A stretch of 64,000 nt of DNA. Source: Paramacrobiotus metropolitanus. Lineage: Eukaryota; Tardigrada; Eutardigrada; Parachela; Macrobiotidae. The translations under genes were made by a program, and so were the position numbers. The notes under the pieces are model-generated. The model was not told the origin of the DNA, searched no databases, and worked only from the letters and a program-made list of their open reading frames with translations. The first letter of the stretch is position 1. The number at the start of each line of letters is the position of its first letter. The DNA is taken from the NCBI RefSeq assembly GCF_019649055.1, contig NW_026570312.1:62001-126000 (forward strand). Direction: 5' to 3'. Below are positions 1 to 11,371 of this stretch, one piece after another.

Positions 1-758
1 GCAGTGGCATACCGTACAAGAGCGCAGTGGCGAACTTTTCGTAAGGACCAGCAAAGGTTGCTAGGGAAGTACGAAAGTTTTATTGCAATGATAAGTTACG
101 TACTAACATGCTTTTGCATAATGATGATGCGCATGAGGCATGAACACGTACGTACAAAGTGCATGAAATGTTTGTACTTTTGGTTTTCAAAAGTGAAGGG
201 CGAGTGTAGTGTATGTAGTACTCGTACAAAGATTGTACGAGTATCTCGTGAAATGGATAATGGCCTATGGCTAATGTGCCGTAGCAACGGTATTGTTGTT
301 GTCCGTTATTGTTGCCATGTCTAGTGTTTAGTTGGTTGTTTGCTGCTGTCCCGAGCGGACATAATAAAAGATTATGCCGTTCGTTTCATACATGACACGG
401 TGCCATCTAATTAATTGTAAAGCCACACCGGATCGTTTCACTTACGGCCGTACCAACCTTACATTACATAACAGCCGCATAATCGTGGATTCGTGGTAAA
501 GACTGATCGTCAACCCACTAGAACAGTAGCCAGATAGGCGACTGTTGCAGTATAATCCGCGCCGGCTAAAATGACGAAAAAATCTAACGACCGCGTTCAC
601 TAAAAAGCACTAAAAAGCTCTACCAAAGAAAACACAGGAAGCATCGTTATTGTCACCATCCTTCTACTATCACCTACTCGTAGATACAGCACGCAGATAA
701 CGCTAAAAAAAGCAAAACTAAAGCAGAAACCATTTCAAGGTAAGCATCCAGTGCCCAG
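1..758. other. Left-edge flank, no supported gene
   Basis: This stretch lies downstream of F-box gene A. A 106-codon open frame at 4-324 has a biased, unfamiliar composition (many Met, Cys, Arg) and no splice or domain support, so I do not call it. I see no repeat of note. Confidence 0.5.
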
Positions 759-3364
759 CTAATCAGAGTAATCACTATCATCGCTACTCGAATCCTCAAT
801 GTCCTCGATCTCAATCCCTTCGCTCAAGACGACCGCCGTCAGGGTGGTCAGCTTACTGGCGTCCAGACCGGCCAGCGCAGCCGGCGCCCACTTGCGAATG
901 CGGTAATGAGTTGCCGGCCGCGGATCCACGCGCTGGTACTCATTCAACGCCTGCAAAATCACACTCATCAGAGGACAATTAAAATCGTTATAGTTAATAC
1001 CAGATGCCGAAGCCCCTAATCAGCTCTTGATAATAAAGGACAAGCAATTATACTTCGGAATTTACTTACCCCATTCCCGACGCCCCCACAATACGGACTC
1101 ACGTACCGAAAACCAGACAGATATTCTCTGCGCTGTTCCACATTAGAAAACTTGAACAATTTTTACGAAACTCGTGTACAAGCATTATATAAGAAACACA
1201 AATTATCACGTAACCGAGTTTTAAAAAAGTTTTCGTCGTGTGTAACAACGCGGAACGTTATATCGCGTCTCTGGTGTTCGGTACGCGAGTCCATAAAGTA
1301 TAGTGAAAACGTCCGAAATGAGAAAAGTATGCGACGAACAATTATGCGACAACGATCGACCTGCCTTCACAATCTGTTCTTCCGTTAGTTCGCTGGATCG
1401 GTGAGCGATGCAGTCGGCAATCGATGTCGCTAAAGCCGGCTGATTCAACGGCTTCGTCAGGACGAGATGCTGCTCGAAGACATCGCACAACTCACCCTCC
1501 AACGCGTCCCCCGACAGGGCAGTGAATGCGTGCTGTGCTACCGCCGCTTTCAACTTTAAATTGCGATCATACATATCGCATTTCTTCCACACCACCCGCT
1601 CGCACGCCGACCCCTCGCCGAACGTTCGAACAGCGCAGTCCATGACACCCCGGATACCGGACAACTCCTCGCCGAACTCGCAGTCGTAGAACACCACCAG
1701 GGGGGATCTTGACCGGTTCGAGGAGCATACCCAGGAGAGCCGTCAATTCCACGCACTGATATAATCCGACAGACGAGATAATCACCATCTTGGTGCGACT
1801 GCTGACACATCGGAGCAAGCAGGCCCCTGCCCAGTAGATACCCGGACCCGCAAACGTCAGAACGCCGTAATCCGGGTGACCGGCGGATACACGCACATCG
1901 GGAAAGTAGGCTTCCGTGGTGAGAATGTCGTTCCACAGCGGACAGACACGCCGACAGCGGACGCGCCCAATGGAGTCCAGCGACTGGAAGATCTCCACCA
2001 GCAGCTCAGCCGGCAGCGGCAGACTAGCCGCTCCAGCTCCACCCGAAGTTTTTCGCGGTTTATTAGCTACATCCGCCCGCTGACGGAGTACCAACTGCAG
2101 ATGCGCAGTATCTCTTGGGCGTCGACGTCTCTCTTCTTTCTTCACCTGTTTGAATATTCCATCCTACAAGAATCAATCGGTTTTTGCTGCACTAGCTTTT
2201 GAGACTCTAGGGTCCTGGGGAAAATCTGCAACAGTTTAAATGAGAAAAATCGGCTTAAGAGCCTTGTAGGCTAAGCGTACTCAAATTTCTTCGCCAACGT
2301 CTAGCTTTAGATCGAAATTCAACCGGGTATCGCGCTTTCCGCATTCGAGATTATGGATCGAACGAATAATTAAGAAAAATCTTGCTGTTGTGATTAATTC
2401 CCTTTTTTTTACAAAACTTCAGCACTAACCAATACAATGTTGTCAGTGTTGGTTACGTACTGGAAATATGTTTTATTTGCATCACACTCCAAACTTCAAA
2501 TCGTTTAGGAGAATCCGTCCGAGCTTCGAGCATTCAAAATGGCTTGAAAGAAAACTGTATATTTTAAAAATATTTAATTGAATAATTTCACGCGTGCAGA
2601 AATTATCAAATTAAATTATTATTAATCAATTATTTGAAAAATGCAACAGAATAATTTTAAATAAATACTTGCGGGAGGGAGTTATTTGCACCATAGGGGT
2701 GTTAATTCGGTTTGAACGGTATCATTATCATCACGAACTATTTAATAATCAGCAAAAGTCTTACCACTTGATCAGCAGTCAAAGGAGCCTTATTTTGACG
2801 CTGCAGATACACGACGGTCTGGCTGAGTACCGAGGTGCACACCACCTGGTATCGGTAGTTCAATCGGCACTGGAAGAGCTCCCGGCGCAACTCCGAACCC
2901 TCGGCCAAGAAAGCCGCGGGTAACTGGCACGAGCGAATAACAAAGTCATCGTTCCCGACGCGTAGCTCCTCCCAGTCCGCCTCTGACGGAATGGTGCGGA
3001 CTTGGTGAAAATGGACCACCTGGCGGACGGCACCCGCGGGCAGCTCGACATCCAGGAGTTGCGCGCTGTCGCTGCTGAAGCGCCACATGTTTACCACTCG
3101 CCCGGTGTACCAGATCCAGGCACCGTCCGGATAGCGGCGCAGCAGTGCCTGCTTTTCGGGTTGAAAGCTGTGCTGCGTGGAGTGGGGGCTGTGGTATACC
3201 CGGTCGAATTCGACAAACAGCGCACGCTGCTTGGCACAGCGGAAATCAATGATCAATCCGCCCGGCGCCACGTTGATGACGTCGCCGTGCTGTAGGTGAT
3301 CGTCGACGCGAACGTCCACGGCGTTCCAACCGTGCACCGAGCCCTCCTCGCCGTACATGGCCAT
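759..3364 (-). CDS. F-box gene A, three exons, probable frameshift
   Basis: Predicted substrate receptor of an SCF-type ubiquitin ligase. Exons on the minus strand are 3364-2765 (200 codons), 2145-1365 and 950-759. Exon 1 encodes the family's N-terminal domain (HGWNAVDV near the start, GGLIIDFRC, GAWIWYTGRV, ending YLQRQNKAPLTADQVV). Exon 2 carries a canonical F-box from about residue 242 (LPLPAELLVEIFQSLDSI, then RCRRVCPLWNDILTTEAYF). A leucine-rich stretch follows, then the last exon with DPRPATHYRIRKW and an acidic Ser/Asp tail. Exon 2 is 781 nt; a run of six C (minus strand) near 1699-1705 shifts the frame between the F-box part and the VVFYDCEFGEEL part. Relatives C and D read straight through at this point, so this is either a pseudogene or a base error in a homopolymer. 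The last intron appears to use a GC donor (1364-1363). It is divergent from gene B. Confidence 0.8.
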
Positions 3365-3985
3365 CGTGGAATTTCTACTGGTCTTACACTGTAAAGTATT
3401 CGTCTGTTAATTATCGAGTATTGCCAGTCGCTCGAGACAGATTTTGATTAAAGACGCTGAACATGTCTAATAACAAACGGCACGAGTAAAAAACTACTTC
3501 TATGGAAAATTTGTTGTCATCATGAATTCCTGATCAGAAGAGTTCAAAATTAAAGTATAGCCACTAGGCCCACTACTACTAGTACTTGTTGCTAAAGTGA
3601 ATTGAGTTTTAATTAAAAACTGCCGTCGCAAGGCGGTTCTCCGTGGGGCAGCAGCTTGCGATGCAAATTCGCAGTAACCTGTTGAACTTGTCTCATGGGC
3701 AACCGCTGTTTAATGGCAGTTATCGTTCAGAAACCGTGCACGTTCTTTCATGTTTATAAGTAAATTTTTGCTGCGCTGTATGCTCGTGGTTTTCGTGTTT
3801 TGCTCTCTATAATTTTTTCCACTGTCATGATATCTCCTTAGTCTTATCAAATTCGTGGTAAGATTGTTAAATGTTTTGATTATCATCCTTCTGGAATACT
3901 TGTTAGACCCATCAGCGTTATCTGAGAAGCCTGATTGCGATAGCGCAGCGTATCTCATCGAGCCGTTCCTTCGCATTCTTTGGCT
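3365..3985. promoter_or_regulatory. Shared intergenic region of divergent F-box genes A and B
   Basis: 621 bp separate the two start codons of genes A and B, which point away from each other. The region is AT-rich and should contain both promoters. I could not pick a convincing TATA box or initiator. An 88-codon frame on the minus strand (3976-3710) has no recognisable content and is not called. Confidence 0.4.
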
Positions 3986-6900
3986 ATGTTAATCTACGGG
4001 GACGCGACCCACCCCGTATGGGCCTGGAACGCCGTCGACGTCCTCATCAACAACCAGCTGCAGCACGGCGACGTCATCAACACCGCCGCGGGCGGCCTGC
4101 TCATCGATTTCCGCACACCCACCCAGCGCGCCGAATTCGTCGCCTTCGGATCCATCTTCCACTGCAACACCCACACCTACTGGTCCCCGACCGAGGACGA
4201 CCCCGTGGAGGTCCTGTTACGCCGTCATCCCGCTGCCCCGTGGATCTGGTACCCGGGGACCATACTGTCCATGGGGAACTACGATCCGGATGATGTGCAG
4301 CTCGTGGAGGTGCAGCTGCCCCATGGGGGTGCCCGGGAGTTGGTCCCCGCGGAGCAGGTGCGCCCGGCGCCCGCGGAGGGGGAGGCTGAGAAGCGCAGGG
4401 TGTTAGCGGGGGATTTTGTGGTGCGAGGGTGTGCCCTGCCGTACTGGGCCAAAGAGCTGGGGGAGGGGTTCCCGGAGGAAGTACAGCGACGCTTCCAGGT
4501 GCGGTGTACCGTGGTGAACGATCAGACGTTCTCGTATCTGCAGCGACAGAAGTCCGTTCCATTGTCTGTCAAGCGACTGGTAAGTTACTAATCCAACAAA
4601 TATATAAATATTCACGGCAGCTTAACGAAGAAGAAATTCGCGTTAGCAAGAGAATATTTTTTCCAGGAGAAAAAATATTCGATTATTTTTGTCGTGTTTA
4701 AATTGTTTAATTTATATTTTTTTTTAAATTTGCGTTTTTCGTTTGGAATTGTTTCTAGAATCTGGCGTTAAATGGAATTTGGAATTTTTGTATTTAGTCG
4801 TCAAATTAATTTTACATTGGGCGGTGTTTGGATTTGTGGTCTGAAATTAGTTTGTTATTTATTTATAGCTTTTTTACATTATCCTTTTCGAGAGCTTATT
4901 TTTAGTTGAAACTTTATTTGGTATTTATTTTTTCTGAAGTTTCAGGTGTTCCATTTTCTTTTTTTCCGAATTATTTTAAACCGGTTTATTAATATTTTTC
5001 AATTTTCATTTTCAATTTTTCCCTTGTGAAATTATGTTATCCTCTAAAGTTGGTCTTATGTTTGGATTTTAGTCGTTTTAGCTCAATTTTCAGAAGTTTT
5101 TATTGAATTTTCTTATTGAATTGAATTACCTTTTATTGAATTTTGAAAATCATTATTAGTCTGATCGGTAACTCCATTTATTTTTCGTACAGGATGACTC
5201 GTACGAAATGCCGGGACCGCCGAACACCCGCCGCGGCATCTCCCGCGCACTGCTCCACGAGATCCTCCACTCAATGTTCGACGCACCCCCCACGGACCCC
5301 GGCACTCCCGACGACCCCGCCGTCGCGCTGCCGCTGCCGGCGGTGCTGCTGCTGGAGGTCCTCGGCGCCCTGGACTCGGTCGGGCGCTTCCGCTGTCGCC
5401 GCGTCAGTCCCCTGTGGAACGATCTCCTCACCACGGAGGCCCACTTCCCGGACGTCCGCGTGTCGGCCAACGAGGTGGGCAAGTACGGGACGGTGCATTT
5501 CTCCGAGGACGGGCTGTACTGGATGGCGGCCGCGCTGCTCAAGTGTCTCAACGGTCGCACCAAGATGGCGATTATCACGCATGTGGACCTGCATCGCTGC
5601 ACGGAAATCACCAAACTGGTCACGCATATCTTGACAGGTACGGGTAAGAACCGCAATTTTCGGACGGTCCCATACATCTCAAGCGTCAGATGAAATTGTT
5701 TCTTAAATTAACGCGGCTTGGAGTATTAGCTACGTCTCCAGATGAAAATATAATTTTCAAATTAATTTTTAATCTTTTTTGGGGTTTTAAAGAAAATGGC
5801 CCGGTACATACATGGCGTTAAAAATGGGATATAATGCCCAATATATACACTAAAACTGTCGCTTTCGCGCACTCCGAATCACTTTTTTGTAATACTTTAG
5901 ATCATTCTATAGCTGAATGATTTGTATAAATTGTTCTGAAAACCGTTTGCGCTCGCAATATCTGATTGCCGAGATGTACCGTACTAAAATGGGTGCAAAG
6001 TTTAAATGCATTGTTGTGTAGCAAAAGTCTGGTTATCATCCGATCTTCTTGAAACTTTGTGGCAAAAGACAAATGACCATGAAGTCGAAAGTGAACCAAT
6101 TTTAGGTTCAAAGCATTTTCCCATAATTTTAAAATGAATTTTGAAACTTTTGAAATTCATTTTAAAATCTGAAACACATGCTATGAGTCTGATATCCGTT
6201 CACTTTCGACTTTATGGTCATGTGTCTTTTGCAGCAAAGTTTCAAGAAGACCGGGTAATAACCAGACTTTTGGTACACATAATGCACTTAAACTTTTCAC
6301 CCATTTTGGTATGCCATATCTCGGCAACCGGATGTTGCGCGCCCAAACGGTTTTCAGAACAATGTTTACAAATCACTTAGCTTTAGAAAGGCATAAAGTA
6401 TTACAAAAAAATGATACGGAGTCCGCGGAAGCGGAAGTTTTAGTGTACGTATCCATTTTTGGCACCATGTACCGGGCCATTTCCCTTAAGTTATCCCAAA
6501 ACAGTTACTGCTCGCGGAATTTATTTATAAACAATTTAACTGATTTAAAATTGACAAAAAATTCTCGAGGTGAAAACTGAATTTTCAAATCAACTTTTTA
6601 TTTTTAAATGAACACAAGAAAGTTTAAAAATTAAAAAATTAACGAAAATAATTTTCAATATGTGGCTGATTAAAGTCACCTTTAGGCATTAATTGTGTTT
6701 TGCTTCTATTGTTGCAATAAAAAGAATTATAATAATTCTGAAAAAGTTCTACAACCGAGAAGTGATGAAACGCCGGTGTAATAATTGTCGGTTTCATAAA
6801 TTCGTAAGGGATAACTCTTGAAAATGATCATAATTCGATCAGTAAATAATAGTACAAGCATTTCTTTCAATTTACTTTGGTATACCTGGTTTTTTAGGTA

Positions 6901-9900
6901 TTGGCAATTCATCTTGCAATTTTTAATTTTTTTTCGAAATCAATCGGCTGGTCAGGAATTTGAATCGGTTATAAATGAATGATTTTATTTGATTAAAAAG
7001 TCCGATGTCATTCATTTCGAGATTGATCAACCATTGGTTTCGTCATGTGTAGACGTACAGAAATTTGTCATATCGTCAGAGTGCGTTTTGTTCCTTAAGT
7101 TTCCAAGTGTTTTGATGCACATGATTTTGTGATGGATCCCGCGTTTCTCGCTGGATTTCTACTGGCGTTCAATTTCCCTGTGCCAGTCGCACCGTGGTTT
7201 GCACCCTCTTGCTCTGAAGGATATAAACGCGATTCGAGGGCTGCGCCGCAGGAGGGGGCCCGCATGAAGCTTTAGTCTGTTGCCGGGTTGTGCCCGGCGG
7301 CCTTGTCCCGCAGGCATCCACGAGCCACCCGATAGTAAGGTCAGTCGGTCTTCATTGGGAGTATCGATAAGGAGCCCTGCTCGTTTTGAAACAGCCATTT
7401 TGCAGAGGAGAACTTACCATCGCGTCCAGCCGATCCCACGCCGCTACCACCTCCTACGGATCCCGCAGCTAACTCTAAGGGAGCAGCTACGAGAAAATCA
7501 CCCGGAATGCCATTACCGCGACCACGACTTCTCTGGTCACATCCGCAGATTCGACGCCATCTCCGGATTCGACGCCTTGTTTTCGGTGATCCATATTTTT
7601 CCCCGCGGCTCAACATCTGGACTTTGGCTTACTTCCGCAGCTCCTACAACTGTTCAACGAGCGTTCTATCTCCCTTTATAAAGGCCTTGCTGCCGCTTTG
7701 ATTCTGAAAGTAGATTGAAACATCCTATTTGAGATAAGATCAATCTGCTTGCTCTTAGAAAGAAAAGTGGCGGCCTTCGCCCGGGAGTGGTAGGACGAAC
7801 GGCCAACAACCCTACGTCGTCAGGCAGCGAGAAGCATAATTGCCTCCGATTTAGTGGATTTCACCGCCGATTCGAAAGGCTGATTTTAAAATTCGTTCGA
7901 CAGCGCCTCCACGGAACGCCGGTGTTTCCTTCCCAAAAGATTATGGCGATTATTCCTCATTATTTGTTGAATGGCTTGTAATGCCATCTGAGTCGGTATT
8001 GCAGCAGGGGGACCCGCTGTACCCGCCGGGCGGTAAACCTGCGACTGCGGTAAACGCCTTTGCCAGTTTGCCTTGTGATGAACGACGAGCTTTACGTTTC
8101 AGGTAGAACAGGGGAAAGGAACGTCAGTGCGTATTAAACCGATGTCCACATCTTGATAAACGGCGGTTTCATGCTGTTAAGAGCTCAGGTTCTCCACGAC
8201 GCCACTGACCCTGCAGTTGCCGAAAATAACCCCAGTACTACAGTTGGCCTGCAGTTTTGAAAAGTTTTATTTTGGAGCGCCAGAATTGTTTGTATGCTGC
8301 GCCGCTGCTACGCCTGGAAGCAACCGCAGCAGCTGTACCAGCTGGACGAAGTCATGCGCATCTGTTTTCGGTTTTTCTGCAATGTATGCAGTAACAATGA
8401 CTGCTACTGATGCTGGCGGCAGGCGGCACTCCTAGAGAGAAGCGGCAATTGGTATACGTCGAGCGGAAGAATTAGCCATCCCAGTCGTTTTGGCGTCGAG
8501 GCACTCCGCATCTTGACTCAGCCCGTTCCGGAAGCCGGCTTACAGCTGAATGCCTTGCCCTCGGCACACACCGGTGACACTCAGGATGACGATACGGTAA
8601 AGGTATCGGTCGGGTTGAAATTTCGCGCAACATTCTGAACCGCTTTTGTGTGCAAAATGCCACAAGCCTATGGATGCAAACGGTAATCCCGGCTTCTTTT
8701 TCTCTTGGGTGATACCTACGGTCCTACGTCGCGGCGTGATAAACAGTATAGTATCGTATGCAGGTCGTTAGTGTCATCCGGCATCCGTGCAACTTGGAGT
8801 GGAGGCAGTCGCGCCCAAGTAAGACTTGCACGTCCGTTGGCGTCGGTTGGACAAAGAACGTGTCGTGGCTCTTGTATTCCTCCAAAGTCACCGGTACGGT
8901 GCAGCATTGGGAGACCACAAAGACGGTTTGTTCGCCGACAAGAATTTTGGTGTTCCGCTACAACTGAAGCTGGAACTCCGGCAAACGTTCCATACATCAG
9001 GCCATCGTCTTCACGGCTGCGCTGCCTTTGCTTGGAAAAGCGGTACGTGCCTGGCATGGGATGTGACTTGCGAGGATAGCTGCTTAAACTTTGTCACACC
9101 TGAGATCCACACCAATAACCGCGGGATCCCACGCCGCGCAAGCTGACGAATTGAGATCTTGATTGAATTTATATCCGGAGGGCAAAAATGTCTTGTTTTT
9201 TTTCGATTTTCAAATGTAATCGCGTTTAATCAATATAAATAGCTGCAAATGTAAGCAAGGTAGCCTCGCGCTCGGCACATAAGTACTGGAAATTATGAAT
9301 ATTTTCAAAGGATACATAAGCATAGGGGAAATTATGAATCTTTTGGATAATTAAGAAGGTGTTGGAAAATGTGATTTATTTATCGTATAGCTATATCGTA
9401 TAGCTATATACGCTTTCGTAGTCGTATTTTATAAGACATAAAAACGTGCTAAGGTTTTAATGTTCTACGTTCTGGTGTTCTGATGTTTCACGTTTTGATT
9501 TTCTAAAGTTCTGACCTTCTATAAATAACTAAGATATTGTTGTTGTTAAGAAATGTTAATTTATGAATGCGCAATGTTAAGGAAACTTCATTGTAAAATA
9601 ATTTGCCTAATCGGTTGTTTATTGTTCGTTCTTCTGTCAAACTCTCTAACGCAGAAAAATTTAGCCACATCAAAGCATCTACGTGAGATTTCTCCAATTT
9701 TAATGGACTTAGTGCTCAACATAGCTCAGCTACCGACTCAACCACAATCTTGCTCCTGTTGATTTTCCATTTACTTTCTCTCCTTAATTTAGAAAAATAT
9801 TCAGATGAATTGCATAACATCATTATTTTAATTTAATATTATTTAATTTCCTTTCAATTTCACTGTAAAGTATTTCAAAAACGTCCCAAAACTGTCTGGC

Positions 9901-10552
9901 TTTCCAGGCAACCGCATACCGGCGCTGGTCTTCTACGAATGCGGTTTCGGCGATGAGGGGGATTTTATCCGGGACGTCGTGCACCGCGTGGCTGCCTTGG
10001 TGGTGCAGCGTGCGGTGTGCTGCGAGCGGGTGGTGTGGCGGAAGTGTCGTCTCTTCGATCACAATGTCAAGGCAGCGATCGCGCACTATTCCTTCAGCGT
10101 TGCGTCCATTGAGCAGGTGAGGTTAAAGCTGACTTTCCGCGTATTTTCTCTGTTAGCATAAAATAGAAATTAAACGAAATACTAATGATTTCCATCTTAG
10201 GTGAAGCTGCAGTTGTGGGATCTCTTCGAGAAGAATCTCGTTCTCCGCAAACCGTTCAATCGAGCGGCTGTGACGCGATGGATTGCTGAATGCATTCGGC
10301 AGAAGCGCATCAAGGACCTTGACCGGAAAATTGTGAAGGTGAGAAAAACAGTAATATCGATGGAGTTAAAGAAAATGAAGAGCTTGGGTGTTTTGGCAGG
10401 CGCTGAATTACTACCAGAGCCCGGATCCCCGCGCGTCCACGCCCTACCGCCAGTGGCAGTGGAGCCTGTCGATCATTAGCGAGTTGGATGCCACACAGCT
10501 GACCACGCTGACGGCTGCCGCCTTGAGCGATGGCATCGATACACATTACTGA
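3986..10552 (+). CDS. F-box gene B, five exons, apparently intact
   Basis: Predicted F-box protein of about 512 residues; all splice phases agree. Exons: 3986-4579, 5193-5637, 9908-10116, 10201-10338, 10400-10552. The ATG at 3986 gives MLIYGDATHPVWAWNAVDV and matches the starts of genes A, C and D. Exon 1 is the N-terminal family domain (GGLLIDF, APWIWYPGTI, FSYLQRQ). Exon 2 holds the F-box from about residue 244 (LPLPAVLLLEVLGALDSV, RFRCRRVSPLWNDLLTTEA). Exons 3 and 4 encode the leucine-rich part (RIPALVFYECGFGDE, VKLQLWDLFEKNLVLRKPF). Exon 5 is the conserved tail (ALNYYQSPDPRASTPYRQW, then LDATQLTTLTAAALSDGI). Two introns here are absent from A, C and D. Intron 2 (4.27 kb) contains a TTAA foldback element and a GC-rich block. 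The SCF role is inferred from the F-box. Confidence 0.85.
5791..6485. mobile_element. TTAA-flanked foldback element, copy 1
   Basis: A 695-bp element made of two long inverted arms around a short AT-rich centre (near 6125-6170). It lies between TTAA at 5787-5790 and TTAA at 6486-6489. The right end reads GGGAAATGGCCCGGTACAT inward; the left end is slightly mutated. No transposase is encoded. The TTAA target and GGG-type ends suggest mobilisation by a piggyBac-like transposase. It sits in intron 2 of F-box gene B. Confidence 0.8.
7131..9140. mobile_element. GC-rich block in intron 2 of gene B, probable decayed element
   Basis: About 2 kb of GC-rich, formerly coding-looking DNA inside an AT-rich intron. 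On the plus strand an ATG at 7132 opens a 46-codon frame starting MDPAFLAGFLLAF. Near 7415-7520 there is a proline-rich stretch resembling a Gag-like region (ADPTPLPPPTDPAANSKG). On the minus strand near 8740-8900 there is an LLGRDCLH motif reminiscent of a retroelement protease. The two strands disagree and every frame is interrupted, so I cannot assign a family. The ends carry short inverted similarity (ATGGATCCCGCG and CGCGGGATCCCA). Confidence 0.3.
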
Positions 10553-10700
10553 TTTCCTGAACATGTTGCATGCGAATTCTCTTTACGTGAAATATTTACT
10601 CAGCTTTAAGGTTGTTACAAAGGGAAATAAACTCGCAGTGATATGTTTACATGAGCCGGAAAAGTAAGGGTGGAAAAACAGCCACTGTTACATAGCTTAA

Positions 10701-11371
10701 GGGATTTGGCCCGGTACATAGCACCAAATTCGTGTACATCCATGGGAACTTTCGCTGTCGCGCACTCCCAAACAGTTTTTTGCATTGTGTTATGGTATTT
10801 TGTAGCCAAAAGACTTGTATACATAGGCGTGACATCCGTTTTTGCGCGTAACATCCGGTTCGGGAGTTATGGCTGTTAGGAAATTCCAAAAAGCTTAAAT
10901 GCATTCAGGTGTACCAAAAGTCTCATTATGGACCGATCCCTTTCAAATTTTGCACGTAAATGCGCATAGCCAGGAAGATCGTTCTTACACCGATCCACTG
11001 TTATAGCATGTTTTTAAAATTTTAAAATGAATTTCAAAGATTTTAAAATTTTAAAAAAATCGTGGAAGTCTGGTTCCGTGTCAGAACGATCTTCATGCTT
11101 ATGTGCATTTACGTGCAAAATTTGAAAGGGATCGGTCCATAATGAGACTTTTGGTACACCTGAACGCATTTAAACTTTTTGGAATTTTGCAGCAGCCATA
11201 ACTCCCGAACCGGATGTTGCGCGCAAAAACGGATTTCACGCCTATGTCTACAAATCATTTGGCTACACAATGTCAACAAGCAACCCAAAAAAGTGTTTGG
11301 AAGTGCGCGAAAGCGAATGTTCCCGCGTATGTACACCAAAGTGCATGGTGCTATGTACCGGGCCAAATCCC
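10701..11371. mobile_element. TTAA-flanked foldback element, copy 2
   Basis: A 671-bp element with TTAA at 10697-10700 and 11372-11375. The ends match as inverted repeats: GGGATTTGGCCCGGTACATA on the left and its complement on the right. The arms are about 310 bp each with an AT-rich centre near 11010-11060. It is the same family as 5791-6485, although the inner arm sequences have diverged. It lies just downstream of F-box gene B and is noncoding. Confidence 0.85.

Noticed and set aside
8472-8663. Possible zinc knuckle (CHRC...H) on the minus strand
   Set aside because: Spacing is wrong for CCHC, and it would lie downstream of the protease-like motif on that strand, the reverse of gag-pol order.
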